Below are positions 1-7,747 of a DNA stretch of 40,143 bases, in pieces. The stretch is from an uncultured Paraglaciecola sp. Lineage in GTDB: Bacteria > Pseudomonadota > Gammaproteobacteria > Enterobacterales > Alteromonadaceae. The notes beneath the pieces were generated by a model that was not told the origin of the DNA, made no database searches, and saw nothing but the letters and a program-made list of their open reading frames with translations. How positions within the stretch are numbered: the first letter of the stretch is position 1; the number at the start of each line of letters is the position of its first letter. The position numbers and the translations under genes were made by a program. The stretch lies in assembly GCF_913020055.1 (NCBI RefSeq), contig NZ_CAJWCF010000038.1, positions 1 through 40,143 on the forward strand, read 5' to 3'.

Positions 1-63
1 CAACTGGCTGTCAGTGAGGCCATTAAATTGCTCTAAAAACTTTGTAAACTGTGCTGGGATCAT
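1..63 (-). CDS. 5' end of an unidentified SOS-boxed gene (partial, cut by window edge)
   Basis: Only the first 21 codons are visible. Reading the minus strand from an ATG at 63 gives MIPAQFTKFLEQFNGLTDSQ and then L, open to the window edge. A strong ribosome binding site (AAGGAGGT on the minus strand, about 67-75) lies just upstream. A LexA-type box at 82-97 lies 18 bases before the start codon. Together these make a real translation start very likely. The product is not recognisable from 21 residues. The hydrophobic pattern followed by an 'LT..Q' turn loosely recalls the N-terminus of IS1595-type transposases, but no terminal inverted repeat is visible, so I do not assign it. Confidence 0.6.
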   Translation of the reverse strand, partial: MIPAQFTKFLEQFNGLTDSQL

Positions 64-81
64 AGACCACCTCCTTATTAA

Positions 82-97
82 CTGTAATTATATACAG
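82..97 (-). promoter_or_regulatory. LexA (SOS) box
   Basis: The 16-mer CTGTAATTATATACAG has the exact CTGT-N8-ACAG form of the gammaproteobacterial LexA operator. On the minus strand the flanked form TACTGTATATAATTACAG follows the E. coli consensus closely (AT-rich alternating centre, TA before CTGT). It sits immediately upstream of the ribosome binding site of the gene starting at 63, where a bound repressor would block that gene. Confidence 0.8.
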
Positions 98-499
98 TAT
101 TGCAACAGTTTACAAAAACATAGCCATATTTTTAATAAATATAAATGAAACTTGGGTATACACATCAATGTATTAGGGTGAAAAGCCAACCAGCGTATTT
201 TGATACTTTCGACTAGATTCTCATTTATGCTCAGTGAATTTTCCATGTCTTTTGTATACTCAATTATAACGTCGACAGATAACATACTAGTTGAGAATAG
301 TATTTTTACCCAAACGCAAATCTTCAGAACAGAAATAGAAGCATCACTATAAGGTTATGTGTCTTCAGGCAATCCTACTTTAACCATCAAAAATACAACT
401 GAGTTTAAATAAACGTATGCTCTAAATATTGAGGGCTGCATGCGGTACTAGCAGAAATATCAGCGCACATTAGATGGCTAGAGGAGTACTAAATCACCT
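98..499. other. Intergenic stretch, no gene recognised
   Basis: AT-rich DNA between the SOS-boxed gene and the end of the GldG-like gene. A 65-codon minus-strand open frame (88-285) runs through it, but it has an unconvincing composition, no clear ribosome binding site, and overlaps the LexA box. A short inverted repeat TAGAGG/CCTCTA (479-484 and 497-502) overlaps the stop codon of the GldG-like gene. It has no T-tract and is at best a weak 3'-end hairpin. Confidence 0.5.
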
Positions 500-2119
500 C
501 TACCTTTTAGCTCTTAACCACACCACTAGCCCTGCGATAACAAAGAAAAATGGTAATAAAAACAGTATCACTATGACTTGGCGTTTTTGTTTGCTGGTTA
601 AATCTAGACGTTCGACTTTTATCTCTTTTGCGCTCACATAGGTTTTAAAGTCTAGCTCTGCCAACCAATTAACTAAGTTAAGGCCCATCTGTGCGTTGCT
701 ATATTGATTGATATACACATTGCTTAAGAAGTCCGCATCGGTAAACACTATCAACCGAGTATCTGAGGATTTATCACTTGCTACCTGTGAATCTTTTTCT
801 TCAATCACCACATAAGAAAATGGCACTGGGCCGGCAGTATCGGTATTTGGATCAAATTGAATATCTAAGGTTCGGTTGGTTTCAGCCCAACTGTTTTCGG
901 CTGATGCCGTAGAAGCAATAACCGCATATTTAATAGTAGGACGCCTGTTAGGTAAAACGCGAATAGAACGAGGCCGCACGTAAAAGGTGTAATCCAAGCC
1001 CTCTGTTATTGCTTTATGTCGCTGGTAATTTTTAGTCGCAGGACTGCCTACATCATCTCCAACATGATTAGTGAAATCGACTACTATGTCAGATTGAACA
1101 TGCAAGCCCCATTGGTTAAGAATGTTATTTAGACTCGGATTTTTTTGTAATTGTTCTGCGCTCAATGGTTTGTCTGGCGTGGTAACCATAGTGTGCTCAA
1201 TTAAAAACAATGCATCTCCGCCTTTGTCTAGGTAGTCACTAATTAACTTTGTTTCATTTGGGCTTAGGGCTTGTTTGGGGCCGGCAACTATCAACACATC
1301 ACAATCGGCTGGAATTGACTTAGTAATACCTAACATTAACGTTTTAGTTTGAATGTTATTGTCGGCTAACAATTGTTTGAATTTGGATAAACCAGCGTAT
1401 TCTTGATTTGTAGTTGAATACTCGCCATGACCCGTCAGAAAGTAAACCGTCCTAGCGTCTCGGCTAGCGCTGGCTATGGCATTCGTTAGCTTTTCTTCTG
1501 ACAAGGCTTTTAAGGTGAAATCAACCTCTTTACGGTTGTCCCCTGATTGAACAATGACTTTTCGTTCATCAGCATTAATAGCGTTACCAAATTTTGCGGC
1601 ATAAGAAATTTGTTCGATGGGATCTATTATTTCGGTTTTAATCACCCCCGCTGACACCCTTTCGTATTCTTTGAATAAGTCATGTAAATATTTGGGTGGC
1701 ATACCTACATGAAAAGCCGTTAACTGCACGTCATTGGTTAGTGTGCTGATGTACTCAATCGTATTCTTAGATAAAGTATGTTGTTTATTTTGAGTGACAT
1801 CCCATCTGATGCTCGAGGTATTGGCTAAATAATGCATGACCCCAAGAAACGAAATACTGGCGATTGTGATGCAAAAAATGAGGGCAAAGGTTTTCCACCT
1901 TTTAAGACTAAAAAAGCTGACAGAGTGCGCAGATTTTCCTTGGCCATAACCATGTTTAACAACCAAAGAAAGAAGTACGAAAAGTGTAATCCCCCCCATA
2001 ACCACGAGTGTTATTGCCAAGTAACTAAATTGCTGCTCGATATAAAAAAGCGACAATCCGAGGACCAGACCTAACAGTGCAAAACCGCACAATAAAGGCA
2101 AAACTATTTGTTTATTCAT
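500..2119 (-). CDS. GldG-like ABC transporter accessory protein
   Basis: About 539 residues. It is the auxiliary subunit of an ABC-2 exporter whose ATPase and permease are the next two genes upstream. The ATG at 2119 overlaps the permease stop codon (TAATG), which is why I prefer it to an ATG 16 codons earlier that would lie deep inside the permease gene. The protein has three N-terminal membrane segments (about residues 5-30, 33-58 and 75-98), a long extracytoplasmic part, and one C-terminal segment rich in V, I, L and F just before RAKR at the end. The extracytoplasmic part carries the GldG/DUF7088-type segment with 'FHVGMPPKYLHDLFKEYERV' and a later 'YFLTGHGE' motif. The Bacteroidetes homologue serves gliding motility. 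In proteobacteria the exported substrate is unknown, and gliding should not be assumed. Confidence 0.8.
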   Translation of the reverse strand: MNKQIVLPLLCGFALLGLVLGLSLFYIEQQFSYLAITLVVMGGITLFVLLSLVVKHGYGQGKSAHSVSFFSLKRWKTFALIFCITIASISFLGVMHYLANTSSIRWDVTQNKQHTLSKNTIEYISTLTNDVQLTAFHVGMPPKYLHDLFKEYERVSAGVIKTEIIDPIEQISYAAKFGNAINADERKVIVQSGDNRKEVDFTLKALSEEKLTNAIASASRDARTVYFLTGHGEYSTTNQEYAGLSKFKQLLADNNIQTKTLMLGITKSIPADCDVLIVAGPKQALSPNETKLISDYLDKGGDALFLIEHTMVTTPDKPLSAEQLQKNPSLNNILNQWGLHVQSDIVVDFTNHVGDDVGSPATKNYQRHKAITEGLDYTFYVRPRSIRVLPNRRPTIKYAVIASTASAENSWAETNRTLDIQFDPNTDTAGPVPFSYVVIEEKDSQVASDKSSDTRLIVFTDADFLSNVYINQYSNAQMGLNLVNWLAELDFKTYVSAKEIKVERLDLTSKQKRQVIVILFLLPFFFVIAGLVVWLRAKR

Positions 2120-2829
2120 TAGTGCCACAACCTGTTGTCGATACTCAGTCTGGTTAAGACCAAACACAACACAATACCGGCAACGTAATACACCACATCA
2201 CTTGGTGTAATGATGCCTATGCCGAAGTTTTCTAAGTGAGTATGGGTACTCATCTGAATAAGAAATTGCTTAGCAGAACCGTCTGTATATTGAGTAAAAC
2301 TGCTGGAGAAATAGAGCGAAAACAAAATCAAGTAAGACACAATAGCGGCAATTATTTGGTTGGATGTCCAGGAAGATGCGAGTAAACCAACCGCAATAAA
2401 AAATGCACCTTCTAACCAAATTCCTAGATACCCCGACAACATACTAAATGGGTCAGGCTCAGCAAAATATTCAACAATAAGATAATAAATACCTGTTAGG
2501 CCAATTAACAAAGAATAAAACACAAGCAAGCTTAAATATTTGCCCAATACAATCATGCTATGGGTTAAAGGAGCAGTGAGCAAAAATTCCATAGTGCCAT
2601 TTGATTTTTCTTCAGAAAATAGTCTCATGGTTAACAGTGGGATAAAAAATACCAACATAAATTCCATTAGTTGAAAAACATCTCGAAGCGACACTTCGCG
2701 ATTTTGATCGATGATCATAAAAAAGAAAACGTTAAACAACGACAACATCACAATTAGAATTATGTAGGCAATGGGCGAACTAAAATAACTGTGTAATTCT
2801 TTTTTGGCTAAAGCGAATATTTTATTCAT
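2119..2829 (-). CDS. ABC-2 type transporter permease (GldF-like)
   Basis: 236 residues with six hydrophobic segments, matching an ABC-2 family permease: about residues 18-40, 57-70, 92-118, 137-154, 161-181 and 214-232. The cytoplasmic motif 'LFSEEKSNGTMEFLLTAP' after the second segment is characteristic of this family. The start codon overlaps the end of the upstream ATPase gene by 8 bases (ATGAATAA), and the stop overlaps the start of the GldG-like gene by 1 base, so the three are translationally coupled. It should form the membrane channel driven by the ATPase. The substrate cannot be read from the sequence. Confidence 0.85.
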   Translation of the reverse strand: MNKIFALAKKELHSYFSSPIAYIILIVMLSLFNVFFFMIIDQNREVSLRDVFQLMEFMLVFFIPLLTMRLFSEEKSNGTMEFLLTAPLTHSMIVLGKYLSLLVFYSLLIGLTGIYYLIVEYFAEPDPFSMLSGYLGIWLEGAFFIAVGLLASSWTSNQIIAAIVSYLILFSLYFSSSFTQYTDGSAKQFLIQMSTHTHLENFGIGIITPSDVVYYVAGIVLCLVLTRLSIDNRLWH

Positions 2830-3589
2830 CCATCACCTGCAGCTCAGATTTTTCAAGTGTGTGTTGTGGATGATAATTGAAGAAAACCTGCTCTAAGGTT
2901 AACGGCTGAGATTGGCCAGAATCTTTGTTTTTCAATAACTCGTCTAAGGTGTCATCAAGTACAATCTTTCCAGACTTAATCATTAATACTCGCTGTGCTA
3001 CTTGTTCGATTTCAGTCAAGCTATGGGTACTTAACAAAACTGTCCTTTGCTCTCGTTGATTTTTAATTAAAGCCAATACTTGTTGAATTTGTATAGGATC
3101 GAGTCCACTAGTGGGCTCATCTAATATCAGTAATTTAGGTTCATGAATAATAGCCTGAGCAATACCAACACGTTGCTTATAACCTTTGGACAGAGTCGCA
3201 ATCGTTTTTAGTTTAACCGACTCCAAATCGCATTCTTGTAGTACTTTAGCTAGCTGCGATTGACGTTTGTTTTTCGGCACACCTTTTATTTCAGCGGCAA
3301 ACCTTAAGTAATACTGCACAGTCATGTCGCCATATAAGGGTGGTTTTTCTGGTAGATAGCCAATCTTTTGCCGAATGATTAATGAGTGTTTAGCAATATC
3401 ATCGCCATCAATGCTTACCGTGCCAGATGATGCACTAATAAAAGAGGTCAAAATCCGCATCAATGTGGTTTTACCCGCACCGTTTTTACCTAAAAGGCCA
3501 ACAATTTCGCCTTTATTCATTTCAAAGGAAATAGTATCTAATGCTTGAAATGAACCAAAATTTTTACTGATTTGTTTAACAATCAACAT
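2822..3589 (-). CDS. ABC transporter ATP-binding protein (GldA-like)
   Basis: 255 residues with the full set of ABC ATPase motifs: Walker A GKNGAGKT at 34-41, the GldA-type 'GYLPEKPPLY' around 77-86, signature 'LSKGYKQR' at 133-140, Walker B 'LLILDEPTSGLD' from about 153, and an H-loop 'LLSTHSL' near 190. It is the first gene of the minus-strand exporter operon and overlaps the permease by 8 bases. It energises the permease/GldG-like pair. No dedicated promoter is convincing in the region upstream. Confidence 0.9.
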   Translation of the reverse strand: MLIVKQISKNFGSFQALDTISFEMNKGEIVGLLGKNGAGKTTLMRILTSFISASSGTVSIDGDDIAKHSLIIRQKIGYLPEKPPLYGDMTVQYYLRFAAEIKGVPKNKRQSQLAKVLQECDLESVKLKTIATLSKGYKQRVGIAQAIIHEPKLLILDEPTSGLDPIQIQQVLALIKNQREQRTVLLSTHSLTEIEQVAQRVLMIKSGKIVLDDTLDELLKNKDSGQSQPLTLEQVFFNYHPQHTLEKSELQVMDE

Positions 3590-4005
3590 TGAAAGTACAC
3601 GTCCAAATATAAAATTAGGTATGTCTAAGGATTTACTAACGTTTACCTTTGCTCTCGAGGCTCACGGCCAAGGTAGATTATTCAGCATCATCACTTAATT
3701 GTGAGTATTGCCCGAAAACACCTTTTAAATAAAACTATCAACACGTTAGTCAGAAGATATATTACAAAGATAGTAGCACCATTCATACTTTCGAAAATCG
3801 TTATGTTCAAATGTTAGATTGCTCATCTATTTATAGATTTCTACCATTAAAGTAATCCAATGATGAACCCAACAATCAGACTAACTATATTCACTGGCGC
3901 TTTATTCAGATAAAGTCAAAGATAAACACTCATTCAATATAGCATTGATCGAGTTACAAATATTAATCCCAAATAATCCTCAAATTCAACTATGGTTGGT
4001 TCAAA
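3590..4005. other. Intergenic region between divergent transcription units
   Basis: 416 bases between the exporter operon (leftward) and the alcohol dehydrogenase gene (rightward). It must hold both promoters, but no -10/-35 pair stands out on either strand. I see no tRNA, no T-tract terminator and no long repeat in it. Confidence 0.4.
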
Positions 4006-5166
4006 ATGGTCAATAGCATCGTTCTTCCAAAAATCATGCAGATAGGCGCTAACGCGCTTAACTTACTTCCAGATACGTTGGCCAGTTTAGGTTGTCGTTT
4101 ACCTTGCATTATCACCGACAGGACCATGTTAGAACTGGGTTATGTGGCCAAAGTTGAAGCGCTATTAAGCCAACAACACATAAAGTTTGGTTTATTCGCC
4201 GACACTATGCCCGAACCAAATGACACATCAATATTAGCGGCTGTCGAGATGGTCAAAACTGGCCAATATGACTGCCTGATTGCGCTGGGTGGTGGCAGTG
4301 CTATTGATAGTGCCAAAGCGATTGCCTTGTTGGCCTCTCATGGAGGTAAAATGAGTGACTACAAAGTGCCTTATCAAGTAACCGAAATAAGTTTACCTGT
4401 AGTGGCCATTCCTACTACTGCTGGTACAGGATCGGAAGCGACCAAAGTTACAGTTATTTCTGACTCAGCAACAGATGAAAAAATGCTGTGTATGGGCACA
4501 GGTCTAATTCCAAGCGCAGCCATAATCGACTATCAATTTACCCTTAGTCTTCCCAAAAGGATTGCCGCTGATACTGGGATAGATGCACTCACCCATGCGA
4601 TTGAAGCCTATGTCAGTCAAAAATCGAATCCATTTAGCGACCAGCAAGCCATTGCTGCAATGAAACTGATTGCGCCTAATCTAATCAAGGTTTGTCAGCA
4701 GCCTAATAATCTTGAAGCTAAAGAAGCCATGATGTTAGGTGCAACCTTGGCGGGCATTGCATTTTCGAACGCTTCAGTTGGTTTAGTTCACGGTATGAGC
4801 CGCCCCATTGGCGTACATTTTCATGTTCCCCATGGCATGAGTAATGCCATGTTATTGCCGACCATTACTGAATATTCATTGTCTGGTGCGCCACGTAAAT
4901 ATGCAGAATGTGCCAAACATATGGGTTTAGTTTCTGATAGTGAAGATCACACATCTGCACATCAAGCACTTATCAATGAACTCAAACATATCAATCAGAC
5001 CTTAGAAGTGCCCACACTGGCTGAGTTTGGCGTTGTAAAAACTGAATATGAGGGTTTATTGATGAATATGGCTGAACAAGCATTGGCTTCAGGCTCGCCA
5101 AATAACAATCCTAAAGTTCCTGTTTTAAGCGATATCATTAAGTTATATAAAAAAGTCTGGGCATAA
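4006..5166 (+). CDS. Iron-containing (group III) alcohol dehydrogenase
   Basis: 386 residues, the usual length for the family. The NAD(P)-binding part has 'GGGSAIDSAKAIA' (GGGS at 95-98, D101) and 'IPTTAGTGSEAT' (about 135-146). The metal-binding residues known from FucO-type enzymes are all present: D193 and H197 in 'DTGIDALTHAIEAY', H262 in 'GLVHGMSRP' and H276 in 'HVPHGMSNA'. It is therefore expected to be an active, probably NAD-linked dehydrogenase interconverting an alcohol and an aldehyde or ketone. The natural substrate is not predictable. The ATG at 4006 has no good Shine-Dalgarno sequence; an ATG at 3992 is out of frame. It is followed after 130 bases by a sugar-type symporter. Confidence 0.9.
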   Translation: MVNSIVLPKIMQIGANALNLLPDTLASLGCRLPCIITDRTMLELGYVAKVEALLSQQHIKFGLFADTMPEPNDTSILAAVEMVKTGQYDCLIALGGGSAIDSAKAIALLASHGGKMSDYKVPYQVTEISLPVVAIPTTAGTGSEATKVTVISDSATDEKMLCMGTGLIPSAAIIDYQFTLSLPKRIAADTGIDALTHAIEAYVSQKSNPFSDQQAIAAMKLIAPNLIKVCQQPNNLEAKEAMMLGATLAGIAFSNASVGLVHGMSRPIGVHFHVPHGMSNAMLLPTITEYSLSGAPRKYAECAKHMGLVSDSEDHTSAHQALINELKHINQTLEVPTLAEFGVVKTEYEGLLMNMAEQALASGSPNNNPKVPVLSDIIKLYKKVWA

Positions 5167-5296
5167 CTCGTATGAATAGACATAATTTGGCTATCGCCTA
5201 CTAAAAATGGCGTTCCTATCATTCTATTTGCTGCAATTTTTTTGTAAAGCAGTTAGGCTAATAACATAATATTAACAATAAAAATTAGGACTTTAG

Positions 5297-6868
5297 ATGA
5301 ACTTAGCAAGCCTCGATATCGCCATTTTTGTGGTGTACGTAATAGGGCTTTTAGCCCTTGCATTATATATTTCCAGAGCAGAAAAAAACCATGAAAGAAA
5401 TACTCAGGACTATTTTTTAGCGAGTAAATCTCTACCTTGGTGGGCCATTGGTGCATCACTTATTGCTGCAAATATATCAGCGGAACAAATCATTGGTATG
5501 TCCGGTTCCGGCTATGTACTTGGATTAGGTATTGCGTCTTATGAATGGATGGCGGCGATCACGTTAATCATAGTGGGTAAATACTTTTTACCAATTTTCC
5601 TCAAAAATGAAATTTATACTATGCCCCAGTATTTACAACAGCGCTTTGATGGTCGTGTAAAAACTATCATGGCAGTGTTCTGGTTGGCGGTGTATATCTT
5701 TGTTAACTTAACTGCTGTTTTATGGCTGGGTGGTTTGGCCATTACCACTATTACGGGCGTAGACTTAGCCTACGGCATGATATTCCTTGGTTTGTTCTCT
5801 ATTGCTTATTCATCCTACGGTGGACTTAAAGCAGTTGCCTACACCGATATTATTCAAGTTGTGTTATTAGTATTTGGTGGACTCGTCCTGACTTATATTA
5901 GCTTAGATTTAGTCTCAGACGGCAATGGTGTGTTAGCAGGGTTCTCAATACTGACAGAACAAGCACCAGAAAAATTCGACATGATATTCTCTGCTGATAG
6001 CCCTCACTATATAAGCCTTCCTGGTTTGTCTGTGTTGATTGGTGGTATGTGGGTGATGAACATTTCGTATTGGGGTTTTAACCAATATATTATTCAGCGT
6101 GCATTAGCCGCTAAAGACTTAGCAGAAGCCCAGAAAGGTATCGCTTTTGCTGCCTATCTGAAGGTTTTAGTACCATTTTTTGTGGTGGTTCCTGGTATCG
6201 CAGCATCGATACTTTTCACTGATTTAGATCGCGCTGATCAAGCTTATCCCAGTTTAATGAACCTAATGCCAATAGGATTAAAAGGCTTAGTGTTTGCTGC
6301 ATTATTCGCGGCGATAGTGTCTTCGTTAGCCTCTATGTGTAATAGCATCTCGACTATTTTCACTATGGATATCTACTCACACTTCAAAAAAGATGAAAGC
6401 CAAACTCACTATGTAAGAGTTGGCCGTAGCGTCAGTATAATAGCGCTGATAATTGCGATGATTTGTGCCAAACCTTTACTTGGCCAATTTGAACAAGCGT
6501 TTCAATATATCCAAGAATTTACTGGTTTCTTTACGCCTGGAATAGTGGTTATTTTCTTACTAGGTATGTTCTGGAAAACCATGAATTCAATAGGTGCTAT
6601 TACCGCAGCTGTAGGCTCTGCGGCTTTATCTATATTGTTTAAAGTGACTTTGCCAGCATTACCCTTTATGGACAGAGTGGGCGTGGTATTTTTAGCCTGT
6701 ATCGCATTGGCAGTATTGGCATCTTTAGCTACCCGCAAAAACTATGTTGCAGGTGGAACAGGTGTTGTTTCATTAGATAAAGTGAATTTTGATACTAAAG
6801 GGTCTTTTAACATCCTTGCTATTGGAATAGTGGTAATACTCGCTGCTTTGTATGCTACATGGTGGTAA
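5297..6868 (+). CDS. Na+/solute symporter, vSGLT (sugar) type
   Basis: 523 residues of a sodium:solute symporter with about 13-14 hydrophobic segments. It follows the Vibrio galactose transporter vSGLT, as remembered, very closely: 'SLPWWAIGASLIAANISAEQ', then 'IIGMSGSGY', 'IASYEW', 'WGFNQYIIQR', 'AAYLKVLVPF', 'SSLASMCNSISTIFTMDIY' and 'AFQYIQEFTG'. The counterparts of the vSGLT sugar-binding residues (N and Q in ANISAEQ, E in YEW, N/Q/Y in FNQY, K in YLK, Q in YIQE) are all present. A hexose or related polyol is therefore a reasonable substrate. A weak ribosome binding site (AGGA) precedes the ATG. A long hairpin follows the gene at 6907-6946. Confidence 0.9.
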   Translation: MNLASLDIAIFVVYVIGLLALALYISRAEKNHERNTQDYFLASKSLPWWAIGASLIAANISAEQIIGMSGSGYVLGLGIASYEWMAAITLIIVGKYFLPIFLKNEIYTMPQYLQQRFDGRVKTIMAVFWLAVYIFVNLTAVLWLGGLAITTITGVDLAYGMIFLGLFSIAYSSYGGLKAVAYTDIIQVVLLVFGGLVLTYISLDLVSDGNGVLAGFSILTEQAPEKFDMIFSADSPHYISLPGLSVLIGGMWVMNISYWGFNQYIIQRALAAKDLAEAQKGIAFAAYLKVLVPFFVVVPGIAASILFTDLDRADQAYPSLMNLMPIGLKGLVFAALFAAIVSSLASMCNSISTIFTMDIYSHFKKDESQTHYVRVGRSVSIIALIIAMICAKPLLGQFEQAFQYIQEFTGFFTPGIVVIFLLGMFWKTMNSIGAITAAVGSAALSILFKVTLPALPFMDRVGVVFLACIALAVLASLATRKNYVAGGTGVVSLDKVNFDTKGSFNILAIGIVVILAALYATWW

Positions 6869-6906
6869 ACCAGCTCGATAATTAGCTTTAAAAAAATCTA
6901 ACCTTA

Positions 6907-6946
6907 ACAGTGTTTTATTGGAGTTCACAACTCGGTAAAACACTGT
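6907..6946 (+). terminator. Long nested hairpin after the symporter gene
   Basis: The arms ACAGTGTTTTA (6907-6917) and TAAAACACTGT (6936-6946) form a perfect 11-bp stem. Inside it, GAGTT (6921-6925) and AACTC (6929-6933) form a second 5-bp stem with a 3-base loop. The right arm is followed by ATTTTG. It lies between the symporter stop and the start of the next gene, so a terminator or a 3'-end stabilising structure fits best. The stem is AT-rich and the T-run is short, so a regulatory role upstream of the dioxygenase gene is also possible. Confidence 0.55.
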
Positions 6947-6984
6947 ATTTTGTCCACGAATAAAAGCTAAACAAGGAGACAATC

Positions 6985-7692
6985 ATGCAACTTGAGCAAC
7001 TAGCTAATGACTTTTGGCGACAAGGTTATCTTGTTCTTGAAGACTTTTTTTCAGCAGACACTATGGATAGCCTACAAAATTTAATACTCGGGCATTATGG
7101 TCTGAACCCAGAATATGAACACGAAGCAGCGTTTCTATCGAAATCAGCGACTGAAGTGATTCCTTGGTTTCCGCAAAGGTCTGGCGAACACGCCTTTGAT
7201 GAAATTGATCAATGCCCTAAGATGCTTGAGTTAACACAGGCAATTCTAGGCGCTGGTTGGCAAGGTTTGTATTGCATGACTATGTTTTCAAAAAAAGGCA
7301 CCAAGGGACAAGCTTGGCATCAAGACTGCCCTCCCGATGATCCTCAGCAATATAACCTAAACCGTTTGGTTTATACCATGGACATTGATGAACAAGTGGG
7401 CGGAGAAGTATTAGTCATGCCGGGTAGTCACCGATTAGGCAAACTGCCGGTTGGCGAAGTCAATGAAGATTTTTCTGAGCAAGTAACATTAATGCCTAAA
7501 AAAGGTACATTGGTAATAATACATGGCCATACATGGCACCGTGTGTTGCCAATAAAGGGCGCCTATCGTTTATCTACCAATTATAGAGCCGTGCCGCAAA
7601 ACACCCCTGAAGACATCACTGACATTTGTGTTTATCGCAATATGCTGTATCAATTTTCCACATCTAAGGTGTTAGAAGACAGGCTAGTGTAA
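6985..7692 (+). CDS. Phytanoyl-CoA dioxygenase (PhyH) family protein
   Basis: 235 residues of the Fe(II)/2-oxoglutarate-dependent oxygenase fold. The iron-binding triad is visible: H112 and D114 in 'GQAWHQDCPPDD', and the distal H185 in 'IIHGHTWHRVLP'. R195 in 'GAYRLSTNYR' is placed to bind 2-oxoglutarate. 'VMPGSHRLG' at about 144-152 is also typical of the family. It should hydroxylate a small organic substrate, using O2 and 2-oxoglutarate. Bacterial members act on very different compounds, so the substrate is unknown. A good ribosome binding site (AAGGAGA) precedes the ATG. It follows the symporter in the same direction, separated by the 6907-6946 hairpin. Confidence 0.85.
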   Translation: MQLEQLANDFWRQGYLVLEDFFSADTMDSLQNLILGHYGLNPEYEHEAAFLSKSATEVIPWFPQRSGEHAFDEIDQCPKMLELTQAILGAGWQGLYCMTMFSKKGTKGQAWHQDCPPDDPQQYNLNRLVYTMDIDEQVGGEVLVMPGSHRLGKLPVGEVNEDFSEQVTLMPKKGTLVIIHGHTWHRVLPIKGAYRLSTNYRAVPQNTPEDITDICVYRNMLYQFSTSKVLEDRLV

Positions 7693-7714
7693 AAATCAAC
7701 CAGCATAGAACTGA

Positions 7715-7737
7715 GGGTTAAAAAAATAATTTACCCC
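7715..7737. terminator. Hairpin between convergent genes
   Basis: GGGTTAAA pairs with TTTACCC across an A/T-rich loop, with one bulged T. It lies in the 55-base gap between the dioxygenase gene (rightward) and the EAL protein gene (leftward). It is short, but it could act in both directions. Confidence 0.4.
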
Positions 7738-7747
7738 TTATTATCAA

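Noticed and set aside
1-63. IS1595-type transposase start
   Set aside because: Only 21 residues with a vague resemblance, and no terminal inverted repeat or target duplication seen between 64 and 499.
88-285. 65-codon open frame on the minus strand
   Set aside because: It overlaps the LexA box, lacks a clear ribosome binding site and has an unconvincing amino-acid composition; a chance frame in AT-rich DNA is more likely.
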